DNA from: Pantoea rwandensis
GTDB lineage: Bacteria > Pseudomonadota > Gammaproteobacteria > Enterobacterales > Enterobacteriaceae
Direction of reading: 5' to 3'
Assembly: GCF_002095475.1 (NCBI RefSeq)
Contig: NZ_MLFR01000002.1
Coordinates: 1-64,000, forward strand
Length of the DNA stretch: 64,000 nucleotides
A model generated the notes under the pieces. That model was not told the origin of the DNA, ran no database searches, and was given only the letters and a program-made list of their open reading frames with translations. Each line of letters opens with the position of its first letter. Position 1 is the stretch's first letter. A program made the position numbers and the translations under genes. Positions 49,153-56,700 of the stretch are shown one piece after another.

Positions 49153-49185
49153 TAGTGACCAATTTATTTCATGATAGTGACCAAT
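49153..49185. promoter_or_regulatory. Direct repeats in the B3/B4-XRE promoter
   Basis: TAGTGACCAAT occurs at 49153-49163 and 49175-49185, 22 bp (two turns) apart. The second overlaps the XRE start codon. Likely binding sites for the XRE-cupin protein. Confidence 0.55.
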
Positions 49186-49786
49186 GACCAATAAAGTCAA
49201 TATATCGACCGATGCGGGTTCAGATGTTGAGTGCGTAAATGAAGCTGTCTCTGCCAGCATCAAAAATCATCGAAAAAACCTGAAAATCTCACTCGATGAG
49301 CTTTCCAGACGAGCCGGTGTGAGTAAGGGGATGCTTGTTGAAGTAGAGAAAGGAAAGGCTAATCCAAGCATTGCTATTCTTTGTAAAATCGCTGCTGCAC
49401 TGGGTGTATCTGTAGCCGATATCGTTAATGTAACCCATGCGCCAGACTCCTGGTTGATTGAGAGTCAGAACATTCCCGTGTTGTGGAAGGGTGAGAAGGG
49501 AGGATCTGCAAGGCTTCTGGCAGGAACCAGCGGCCCCGATATGATTGAACTCTGGCGATGGGAAATGCAGCCGGGGGAAGTTTTTGAGTCAGCCGGTCAT
49601 CCGACAGGGACATTTGAACTGCTTCATGTTGAGCGAGGCACGTTAGGCCTTGCAACAGACACCACCGAATTACAGGTCACCGCAGGCAGCTCAGCAGTGG
49701 CCAAAACGGATATGCCTCACCATTACAAAAATGTGGGGGAGACTTTGCTGGTGTTCACTATGACCGTGGCAGAAATTCGCCAGTAG
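49184..49786 (+). CDS. XRE-family regulator with C-terminal cupin
   Basis: 200 residues. The N-terminal lambda-repressor-type HTH (LKISLDELSRRAGVSKGMLVEVEKGKANPSIAIL, residues 33-66) is joined to a C-terminal cupin (EVFESAGHPTGTFELLHVERGTL, then MPHHYKNVGETLLVF). This fusion is common in regulators of amino-acid and polyamine genes. It is divergent from the B3/B4 gene and probably regulates it. The start has no good Shine-Dalgarno, and a later Met is possible. Confidence 0.88.
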   Translation: MTNKVNISTDAGSDVECVNEAVSASIKNHRKNLKISLDELSRRAGVSKGMLVEVEKGKANPSIAILCKIAAALGVSVADIVNVTHAPDSWLIESQNIPVLWKGEKGGSARLLAGTSGPDMIELWRWEMQPGEVFESAGHPTGTFELLHVERGTLGLATDTTELQVTAGSSAVAKTDMPHHYKNVGETLLVFTMTVAEIRQ

Positions 49787-49990
49787 AGAACAAAACTTTG
49801 GGGCAGGAATTATTAATCTAAATGGCATAGATTTTCCGCTTGCCGCTTATTTTTATTACGGAAGTACGCCATAAAAACAAAAGGTCAGATTAGTTAAGAT
49901 GTCCGCTTTTGGCACGAAGAAGCCCAAAATGATTCTATTGGGCTGCTATGGGCGATAATCTGTTGAACTATATGACGCTTTTTAAGGATC

Positions 49991-50497
49991 ATGCAAAAAA
50001 TGTTCGACCATTCTACCCACCCCGAAGTCGCCGAATGGTTTGCCAGCTTTGGTATCCCCGAGGTGTCATATAGCGTGTGTTCCGTCGACCTAACCAACGA
50101 ACTGCCTGAGCACTGGTTTCACAAGCGCAACAAGTTGCGGCCTGAAAGCCTGAAACTGGATTTGCGCATCCCATCTAACGGAAACTGGTTAGTTGACCTG
50201 TCGCGTCATGACAAGCTATTCAACATTCAGTGGCGCCCGAATGATGACTTGCGCATCGAGTCGGCGCAATTGCGCTACCGAAAATTGATCAAATGGCCCC
50301 GACTATACAGCCTGATGGATTTTCCCCAACTGGCTGGGCAACTTGAGCACTGCCTGGATATGCGCTTTCTGCGGCATGCCAATTTCGGAGCACGTTTGCT
50401 CGAACCCGAGGCGCTATCGTCCAATTCCAAAATCCGTCAATGGTTAGCACCTTGCGCCGACACTTTTGGATGGAACAGAAAAATGAACCCGGAATAA
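49991..50497 (+). CDS. Hypothetical protein
   Basis: 168 residues, soluble, rich in charged residues and Trp (WFASFGIPEVSY, WRPNDDLRIES, KWPRLYSLMDFPQL). No family recognised. The start at 49991 follows AAGGATC closely. A 14-bp sequence, TGTCCGCTTnTGGC, lies on either side of it (49900 and 50618), which hints that the gene moved as a unit. Composition looks like real coding sequence. Confidence 0.6.
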   Translation: MQKMFDHSTHPEVAEWFASFGIPEVSYSVCSVDLTNELPEHWFHKRNKLRPESLKLDLRIPSNGNWLVDLSRHDKLFNIQWRPNDDLRIESAQLRYRKLIKWPRLYSLMDFPQLAGQLEHCLDMRFLRHANFGARLLEPEALSSNSKIRQWLAPCADTFGWNRKMNPE

Positions 50498-50845
50498 CGA
50501 ATATGGCGAAGCACCCTCGTTTATCTCGATAATTTCGAGGAAACTAAGAATGAAGAGTCCTTATTTTTAGACGGTTACGAGTCAGACTTGGAGTAACCAG
50601 ACTCTTAATACTGATCATGTCCGCTTCTGGCTAAGGAGACTTCCAACACAGTAGCTGTCAACGAAGAGCAGAAATCAGCATCGAGCCCTTCAAGTCTCTT
50701 TTGGTTTTCGATGGACCAGGCCTTCAGCCCTAATGCGCTAAATGACTAAACTGCCGAACCGACAGAGGCCGCATTGCGAGCCACAGAGCTTAATGTTCGA
50801 TAGCATAAACAAGGGGTGGCCTTGCTCTGCCAGGTGCGGGGAAAT
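50498..50845. other. Intergenic region without recognised gene
   Basis: About 350 bp. It holds the second TGTCCGCTTCTGGC repeat at 50618-50631. No gene, RNA or clear terminator seen. Confidence 0.5.
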
Positions 50846-51121
50846 TTACTTCATGTAGGAACGTATTGCCGCCACTATCTCATCAAAACCTTCTTTCCTT
50901 TCCTGCTCAGACGCTTTTTTCTCCATTAAGTGCTCCCTGATATGTCCTTCCAGTAACTCTCTCATCAGCCCATTAACCGCTCCGCTTACCGCTGCGACCT
51001 GCTGAAGGATCTTCAGATATTCCTGGCCTGCCTACAGCACTGTTTCAAGAGACGCTGCCTGACCCTTGATTCTTCACACGCGGATAAGCAGGCTCTTCTG
51101 GTTATTTAACGTATGTCCCAT
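50846..51121 (-). pseudogene. RcnR/FrmR-family (CsoR-type) regulator, decayed
   Basis: Read on the minus strand, 92 codons from ATG (51121) to TAA align with RcnR: MGHTLNNQK at the start, RIKGQAASLETVL, then the family core VSGAVNGLMRELLEGHIREHL. Two in-frame stops interrupt it, TGA after LLIRV and TAG after ETVL. The metal-binding Cys35 position of RcnR appears as Tyr (QEYLKILQQ). All three differences can come from C-to-T or G-to-A changes (CGA to TGA, CAG to TAG, TGT to TAT). The operator in front of rcnA is still present. Confidence 0.75.
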
Positions 51122-51148
51122 TACCGATCTCTTGTTGATCAGGTTGTA

Positions 51149-51163
51149 TACTGGGGTATAGTA
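51149..51163. promoter_or_regulatory. RcnR-type operator
   Basis: TACTGGGGTATAGTA fits the known RcnR site plan (TACT, G-tract, AGTA). It lies between the decayed regulator and rcnA, 62 bp before the rcnA start. Confidence 0.7.
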
Positions 51164-51224
51164 TATTTATTCAATTTCACGGCCCCTTTTGGCCGTCTGC
51201 AACTTATCACGACCGGATCACGAC

Positions 51225-52331
51225 ATGAACGATTTTTCCGCTTTGCTGAGTCAGGGCACTTCCAGTGCTTTGTTGTTTATCCCCAGCGCAATACTGCTGG
51301 GCGCACTCCATGGCCTTGAACCCGGCCATTCAAAAACAATGATGGCGGCCTTTATTGTTGCCATCAGGGGGACCGTGAAACAGGCTGTGATGCTGGGCTT
51401 GGCGGCAACGCTTTCACATACTGCCGTGGTCTGGCTAATCGCAATGGGGGGCATGTATATCAGCCGCCAGTTTACCGCTGAGGCGGCTGAACCTTGGCTT
51501 CAGCTCATCTCTGGCATCATTATTCTGCTTACTGCAGCCTGGATGTTCTGGCGAACCTGGTCTGAGGCGCGTGAGTGGCAAAAAGACCAGAGGGAAGGTC
51601 ATCATCATGAGCACGATGAGAGCCATGTCATTGATACCGGACACGGCAAGGTCAGAATCGCCATCGACGAGGCTGAAGGCCCCGCCCGATGGGTCATTAC
51701 CACTCTGACGGGCCATCAATGGAGTGAAAACGACGTGGTTGTGACGACCCGACGTGAGAATGGTTCCAGCCAGACATTCAGCTTTAGCCAACAGAATGGT
51801 TCGCTGATTTCAGAAGACATCATACCTGAGCCGCATGAGTTCAGTGCCCGCCTGGAACTGGGGCACCGAAATCATGTTCACGGTTATGACGTTGCATTTC
51901 ATGAGCACGATCACGCAGAACTTGAAGGGCTTGAAGTTGGATCTGCTGAATATCAGGATGCTCACGAACGTGCTCACGCGGACGACATTCGCCGCCGGTT
52001 CGACGGCCGTGAAGTCAGTAATATGCAGATCCTTCTTTTTGGGCTGACTGGCGGGCTGATCCCTTGCCCGGCGGCGATCACTGTTCTGCTGCTGTGCATT
52101 CAGGTTAAACAATTTACCCTCGGCGCAGCGCTGGTTGTCTGCTTCAGTATTGGACTGGCACTAACACTTGTCACCGTCGGTGCTGGCGCTGCGCTGAGCG
52201 TTCGTCACGCCAGCAAGAGCTGGAAGGGGTTTGGTGATATTGCGCGTCGGGCACCTTATTTTTCCAGTGCACTTATTGCAGTGGTCGGCATTTACATGGC
52301 CTTCCATGGATTTAACGGTTTGAACGTATAG
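51225..52331 (+). CDS. rcnA: Nickel/cobalt efflux protein RcnA
   Basis: 368 residues from the ATG at 51225. The NicO-family signature HGLEPGHSKTMMAAFIVA is at residues 31-48, the first membrane block ends near residue 115, and the second block begins at FGLTGGLIPCPAAITVLLLC. Between them is a long cytoplasmic loop with a His/Asp/Glu-rich start (GHHHEHDESHV) and a further HxH-rich part (FHEHDHAELEG, HERAHADD). The loop is longer than in E. coli RcnA (274 residues). Role: export of Ni2+ and Co2+. The adjacent regulator is broken, so expression may be constitutive or under a chromosomal RcnR. Confidence 0.88.
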   Translation: MNDFSALLSQGTSSALLFIPSAILLGALHGLEPGHSKTMMAAFIVAIRGTVKQAVMLGLAATLSHTAVVWLIAMGGMYISRQFTAEAAEPWLQLISGIIILLTAAWMFWRTWSEAREWQKDQREGHHHEHDESHVIDTGHGKVRIAIDEAEGPARWVITTLTGHQWSENDVVVTTRRENGSSQTFSFSQQNGSLISEDIIPEPHEFSARLELGHRNHVHGYDVAFHEHDHAELEGLEVGSAEYQDAHERAHADDIRRRFDGREVSNMQILLFGLTGGLIPCPAAITVLLLCIQVKQFTLGAALVVCFSIGLALTLVTVGAGAALSVRHASKSWKGFGDIARRAPYFSSALIAVVGIYMAFHGFNGLNV

Positions 52332-52342
52332 AGAGGTATGAA

Positions 52343-52486
52343 ATGGCAGTTAAATCCCCCTGCATTGACCAGTGCGGTTTCACCGGTAAAAATGGATGGT
52401 GTGAAGGCTGCGGACGGACGCGTAAAGAGGCGCAGGACTGGCGCAAATGTCACCGTTCCACCAAAAGGCGATTGAGCGCGCTTTAG
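52343..52486 (+). CDS. DUF1289 small Cys-rich protein
   Basis: 47 residues: MAVKSPCIDQCGFTGKNG, then WCEGCGRTRKEAQDW, and a basic tail with a further Cys in WRKCHRS. The CxxxC...CxxC arrangement is that of DUF1289, probably a metal or Fe-S site. It begins 11 bp after rcnA, with GAGAGG upstream, so it is cotranscribed. The family's function is not known to me. Here the context is metal homeostasis. Confidence 0.8.
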   Translation: MAVKSPCIDQCGFTGKNGWCEGCGRTRKEAQDWRKCHRSTKRRLSAL

Positions 52487-52641
52487 CGGGCCGTATGAAC
52501 ATCCTGCGTTTGAAGGCGTAGCAGAGGTTCTAACATTCCCAGTGCCGCTTACACGCTTAAGAGATGGTGCAATCTCTGATAGTGATTAAGCCTGTTGAAG
52601 TGTAAATTCAGTATTTAACTTCATCAGTCTAGGGACCGGTT

Positions 52642-53079
52642 ATGTCGGAGAATTCATCAGAAATTGAAGTGCTGTTTATCGCTGGGTTTGGGCCCGTTGC
52701 GCAGGATATTGAAGCCAGTGCCGAATTTTATATGCATACGCTCGGATTGCCGCTTAAGCCTATGGAAGGAAACAGCGATTACCTGATGTCTGAAGAGGGT
52801 GGGCTGAAGGGCGTTAAGCATTTTGCCGTCTGGCCACTCTCTCAGGCCGCACATTCATGTTTTGGCGTGGAGCAGTGGCCTAGTGATTATCCGCGACCCC
52901 AAGGATGGATCGAATATGAAGTACAGGATCTCGACTCTGCCACCCGACTCTTAAGCAGTAAAGGATATCGTCTTCTTGTTGCTAACCGCACTGAACCATG
53001 GGGCCAGACGGTGACTCGCCTGCTCAGCCCGGAAGGTTTACTCACCGGACTGACCATAACGCCCTGGCTTCGGGATTAA
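52642..53079 (+). CDS. VOC-family (glyoxalase/bleomycin-resistance) protein
   Basis: 145 residues with the VOC fold pattern: FGPVAQDIEASAEFYMHTLGLPL at the start of module 1, and WIEYEVQDLDSATRLLSSKGYRLLV beginning module 2, with a Glu in the last strand (SPEGLLTGLTITPW). Metal ligands are only partly recognisable. Members are glyoxalases, dioxygenases or antibiotic-binding proteins. It follows rcnA-DUF1289 by 155 bp and may be independent. Confidence 0.8.
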   Translation: MSENSSEIEVLFIAGFGPVAQDIEASAEFYMHTLGLPLKPMEGNSDYLMSEEGGLKGVKHFAVWPLSQAAHSCFGVEQWPSDYPRPQGWIEYEVQDLDSATRLLSSKGYRLLVANRTEPWGQTVTRLLSPEGLLTGLTITPWLRD

Positions 53080-53104
53080 ACATCTGCCGCTTTGGACTAC
53101 CGCG

Positions 53105-53791
53105 TCAGATGCCTTCCTCAATCAGCATCAGGATCATAAACCCAGCAAAAAACATGGCGGTGCCCAGTGGAGTGTCCCGATCCCCCTGATGTGCTTCAAC
53201 CAGTAACTCTTCTGTGACCAGGTAAAGCAGCGCCACCAGCCCAAATGACAGGAAGTAGGTCAGCCAGAATTCTCCCAGGTGAGCGACAGGCGTACCGACC
53301 ATCGCCCCAACTGGCAGGAGCAGGGCAATTCCGGTGACAGCAAGTAACACCTTCGTCGTGGTGCCCAACATGGTTTTTAAATTACCCACCACGGACAAAC
53401 CCAGGAAGAGGATCTCCAGAGTTAATGCCAGTGTCAGCATCATGCCGGTTTTGGCCCCTGCCGCGAAGCTGATCCCTAGCACTAATCCATCGATGAATAT
53501 ATCAATGCCGATGGCGACCAGCATCCCTGATTTACTCGCCGCTTTCTCGCCATAATGCTGAATCAGCATCATCAGTGCGACTCCGGTCACGCCGCCAGCC
53601 AGAACGGCCATCATTGAGTGTTGTTTGAGGCCGGGAAGCACTTCAGTGGCTGCCGCTGAGAATATGACGCCAGCGGTAAAGTGGTGTATCAGACTCATGG
53701 TCTTTTCACCAGGCTGGCGATAAAGCGCTGCGCCTGCCCCCGCGATTGCTGCGGTGACAGGGAAGAGGGTATATAGCAGCGTTAAGAACAT
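53105..53791 (-). CDS. ZIP-like metal transporter
   Basis: 228 residues, about seven to eight membrane spans. The pattern HHFTAGVIFSAAATEVLPGL is the ZIP helix with the metal-site His/Glu, and IDIFIDGLVLGISFAAG matches the second conserved helix, though the usual His is replaced (DIFIDG instead of HNFPEG). Role by family: divalent metal movement. It lies next to mntP and rcnA in a metal-related block. Confidence 0.75.
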   Translation of the reverse strand: MFLTLLYTLFPVTAAIAGAGAALYRQPGEKTMSLIHHFTAGVIFSAAATEVLPGLKQHSMMAVLAGGVTGVALMMLIQHYGEKAASKSGMLVAIGIDIFIDGLVLGISFAAGAKTGMMLTLALTLEILFLGLSVVGNLKTMLGTTTKVLLAVTGIALLLPVGAMVGTPVAHLGEFWLTYFLSFGLVALLYLVTEELLVEAHQGDRDTPLGTAMFFAGFMILMLIEEGI

Positions 53792-53846
53792 GGAGTGGTC
53801 CCTATAAACGGTGTCATACCGACGATTGTTGAAGGTATGGAACAGT

Positions 53847-53873
53847 AAAAGAAAAAGCGCGGGGTAACCGCGC
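53847..53873 (-). terminator. Intrinsic terminator of mntP
   Basis: On the minus strand GCGCGG-TTACC-CCGCGC is followed by TTTTTCTTTT, 37 bp after the mntP stop. Confidence 0.8.
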
Positions 53874-53909
53874 CTTTCAGGTATTCAGAAAGCACTTGCA
53901 GCAGTGTGC

Positions 53910-54482
53910 TTAGTTCAGCAGACCCAGGTGCTCTACCAGGATTGAGCTACCGATGCCAATCAGCACCACGCCGCCGAGAATCTCTGCCCACTTGCCAATC
54001 TTCGCACCGAGAAAACGCCCCAGCAGCATGCCGCTGGCGGCCATCACCGTGGTGGCCGCGCCGATTGCCAGTGCCGTCACCACGATATTCACCTGCAGGA
54101 ATGCCAGGCCCACGCCTACGGCCATCGCATCGAGGCTGGTGGCAATAGCGGTCGTTACCAGCAGCCAGAAGCCGTGACTGCGCTGTGCCTCTTGAGGTTT
54201 ATCAGCTTCTTTGCGGATGCCTTCAACGATCATGCGAGCGCCCAGCACGAACAGCAGCGTAAACGCGACCCAGTGATCCCAATTCATGATGAACTGGCTG
54301 GCTGCAAGACCGATACCCCAGCCAATAACGGGCGTAATGGCTTCGATAACGCCGAAGATCAGGCCGGTGCGCAGCACCTCTTTGAAAGGGGGGCGGTGCA
54401 GGGAGGCACCTTTACCGATTGCGGCGGCAAAGGCATCCATCGACATGCCAAAGGCCAGAATGATCACAGCGTAGAAGCTCAT
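53910..54482 (-). CDS. mntP: Manganese efflux pump MntP
   Basis: 190 residues, six helices. Two internal repeats carry the MntP Asp motifs: [15 protein letters not shown] in the first and [16 protein letters not shown] in the second. It is close to E. coli MntP (188 residues). Role: export of Mn2+. In E. coli the gene is preceded by a yybP-ykoY Mn riboswitch. The 120 bp upstream here did not show me a clear version of it. Confidence 0.92.
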   Translation of the reverse strand: MSFYAVIILAFGMSMDAFAAAIGKGASLHRPPFKEVLRTGLIFGVIEAITPVIGWGIGLAASQFIMNWDHWVAFTLLFVLGARMIVEGIRKEADKPQEAQRSHGFWLLVTTAIATSLDAMAVGVGLAFLQVNIVVTALAIGAATTVMAASGMLLGRFLGAKIGKWAEILGGVVLIGIGSSILVEHLGLLN

Positions 54483-54639
54483 AACTGATTCCCGGGGGTG
54501 CCTTCAAATAGGGGAAAGCGTGAAGTTTTTAAGAGGCCGCTATCCTGCCACAAATTTAATAATAAAAAAACCTTAAAATTCAATATGTTATAGCTATGGC
54601 TAAGTTTGATAGCCAGTGCTATAGATGAGGGTAAATTAA
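54483..54639. other. mntP upstream region
   Basis: Promoter side of mntP, AT-rich beyond 54540. I looked for the E. coli-type manganese riboswitch and could not identify one by eye. Confidence 0.4.
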
Positions 54640-55180
54640 TCAAATTGAGTCTGACATCTCGCTATCTGCGCGGCAAAGAGTGGTCGCTATTTTCCATCAC
54701 TACTTTATGCGTAAGGCAAGAGCCGGAACTGCAGACCGTTGAGATTTTTCTTTTTCTCGCAGTCCCTGATAATAAAGTCTGGCCCGGTATGATGGGTTAA
54801 CCGTTTTTGCAGCCCATTCAACAAAGGTTTGCCTGACGAACTTGGCACATTGCCATCTCAAGTGACCCCAGGATTTCTGGCCACTTCTTTCTGTCACCGA
54901 TGTAATACCTGCGTAGTTTTGAATTTCTTTAGTGCAGTTAAACCGGTCGCGGTTATCTCCAAGTGCATCAAGCATTCATGGGCCCTACAAGGCCCCATGC
55001 CCGGAAGTGATTTGAACAGCCCCGCATCTGGCAACGTGTCAAACAGCATTTCAATTCGTTAGTCATAGGTTTGATGATTTCACTCACAACTTTAATTAGT
55101 GTCGCCAGTGCTCTTGCCATCAAAGCATTAGCCTCTATAACACTCGGGTCTGTCGCCAATGGGATCGCGTTATCAATACT
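54640..55180 (-). mobile_element. IS110-family transposase remnant
   Basis: On the minus strand, frames broken by indels spell the C-terminal half of an IS110 transposase: PSVIEANALMARALATLIK (about 55150-55090), then in another frame LFDTLPDAGLFKSLPGMGP, then in a third ALGDNRDRF, YAGITSVTERSGQKS and KFVRQTFVEWAAKTVN, ending near 54690. A decayed tail reads on to about 54640. The N-terminal DEDD catalytic half is missing. It abuts the cytochrome c fragment at about 55180, so it was inserted into, or recombined with, that gene. Confidence 0.85.
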
Positions 55181-55181
55181 C

Positions 55182-55515
55182 ACAACAGGCTGCTTGGCAA
55201 ACCTTCCCTGCACTCGCACACAACAGCGCTGTCCTGAGCGATGATCCTTCATCTGTTATCAGCATTATCATGCGTGGTGGCAAGATGGCCGTGACGAAAG
55301 ATGATGTCACCGGTCTCACAATGCCAGATTTTGGGTGGAGACTTGATGATAAGCAGTTGGCCGATCTGACAACGTTTATCCGTAACAGCTGGGGAAATCA
55401 GGCAAGAGAAGTCACTGCTGACGAGGTCAAAAAGCTACGCGGTATGGAATCCACCATGAAGCGAAAAGAACCGAGTAAATCCAATCAGCCAGAAACTGGG
55501 CAGACTAAGCCTTAA
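55182..55515 (+). pseudogene. Cytochrome c, 5'-truncated by IS110 remnant
   Basis: From about 55182 the frame reads FPALAHNSAVLSDDPSSVI, MPDFGWRLDDKQLADLTTFI and RNSWGNQAREVTADEV, the C-terminal part of a heme c domain as in the gene at 1-455. The CxxCH heme motif should lie just upstream but is replaced by IS110-derived sequence, so the fragment cannot bind heme. An intrinsic terminator still follows the stop codon. Confidence 0.85.
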
Positions 55516-55530
55516 ATGAGCTTATGAAAA

Positions 55531-55557
55531 AAGGCGGAACACGTTTCCGCCTTTTTT
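55531..55557 (+). terminator. Intrinsic terminator
   Basis: AAGGCGGAA-CACGT-TTCCGCCTT followed by TTTT: it ends the cytochrome c fragment. Confidence 0.85.
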
Positions 55558-55662
55558 ATTGTTCAAATTGCCGTAGATCTAAGTACGTCACACCTCGCTG
55601 AGATGCACTGAAATTCACATCATTTCCCTTGTTCATACAAAAGCTCACAAAACTCACAACAT

Positions 55663-55759
55663 CTTGTGAATGTTCACAAGCCATTTAAGTCAATATAATC
55701 AGTGTATTGCGTGTTATTTCCTTAGGTGTTTTTTGTGACATGCATCATTCACTTGTGAA
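55663..55759. promoter_or_regulatory. Palindromes upstream of the DeoR gene
   Basis: CTTGTGAA-TG-TTCACAAG (55663-55680, perfect 8-bp arms) and TTCACTTGTGAA (55748-55759, perfect 5-bp arms) share the half-site GTGAA/TTCAC. Further TCACAA motifs lie between 55645 and 55660. They probably bind the DeoR-type regulator. The spacing of the half-sites does not fit CRP. Confidence 0.6.
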
Positions 55760-55841
55760 CATGTGTGCGCGAGAATGTTTCCCTAGAAAGTGAACAGGTA
55801 CATGATGTCATGCAAACCACGGTTCAATTTAAGGTGACAGC

Positions 55842-56609
55842 ATGATCCCAAGTGAAAGACAGGATTTTATTTACCGTTACGTTTATGAAAACGGTACTGC
55901 TTCAATAAACGACCTTGTAGAAATGATGAGCGTCTCGCACATGACCATCCGCAGAGACATTCAATTGCTGGAACATGAAGGCAAAGTGGTGATCGTCAGC
56001 GGTGGCATCAAGCTCAACGACATTCTGCGCCATGAAATGCGTTACAGCGACAAGGCGCTTATCCACCATCGCTCTAAGCAGATGATTGGAAAGGTTGGCG
56101 CGGATATGGTTCATGATGGACAGGTTGTTTACGTTGATGCCGGCACTACAACTTTTGAGCTGGCAAAAGTACTCGGTGAGAAATTTAATATCACCGTCAT
56201 TACTAACGATTTCTCAATCAGTCAGTATCTGATGAATAAGGCACAGATAAATTTATTTCATACTGGCGGACAGGTAGATAAGCGTAATTTCTCTTCTGTG
56301 GGGATAAGTGCTGCGAACTTTATAAAGACGTTAAACATCGATATCGCCTTTATCAGTTCGAGTTCGTGGGATGCGGAGCGCGGCGTTTCGACACCATATG
56401 AAGAAAAAGCAATGGTTAAACAGGCTGTTATAGATGTTTCTTCAACAAGGGTACTCGTAACTGACAGCAGTAAATATGGCAAGTATGGGCTGTATTCAAT
56501 CTGTCCTTTAAACAAAATGGATGTGATCATTACTGATTCATTTCTGCCTGTGTCTGCACAGGAAATAATAAAAAAACAAGATGTAGAGTTAAAAATCGTA
56601 AGTATCTGA
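55842..56609 (+). CDS. DeoR-family repressor of the otn-type operon
   Basis: 255 residues. The N-terminal DeoR HTH (YENGTASINDLVEMMSVSHMTIRRDIQLLEHEGKVV, residues 11-46) is joined to a sugar-phosphate isomerase-like sensor domain with VYVDAGTTTFELA and VTDSSKYGKYGLY. Members usually repress sugar operons and are released by phosphorylated sugars. It has a good AAGGTG ribosome binding site, and the operon's transporter starts 91 bp after it. Confidence 0.9.
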   Translation: MIPSERQDFIYRYVYENGTASINDLVEMMSVSHMTIRRDIQLLEHEGKVVIVSGGIKLNDILRHEMRYSDKALIHHRSKQMIGKVGADMVHDGQVVYVDAGTTTFELAKVLGEKFNITVITNDFSISQYLMNKAQINLFHTGGQVDKRNFSSVGISAANFIKTLNIDIAFISSSSWDAERGVSTPYEEKAMVKQAVIDVSSTRVLVTDSSKYGKYGLYSICPLNKMDVIITDSFLPVSAQEIIKKQDVELKIVSI

Positions 56610-56700
56610 ACATTTAAAAGCGAGCAGCACTGCCTGTATTCCACGATACAGGCAGCAGGTTTTTCGTGCTGAAAAAGCGTCAACAAACAGGAAAACTATA

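Noticed and set aside
54483..54640. Manganese (yybP-ykoY) riboswitch upstream of mntP
   Set aside because: Expected from E. coli, but I could not identify the conserved elements by eye. A covariance-model search (Rfam yybP-ykoY) would decide.
55663..55680. CRP site upstream of the DeoR gene
   Set aside because: Contains TGTGA and TCACA halves but with a 4-bp gap instead of 6, so a DeoR operator is more likely.
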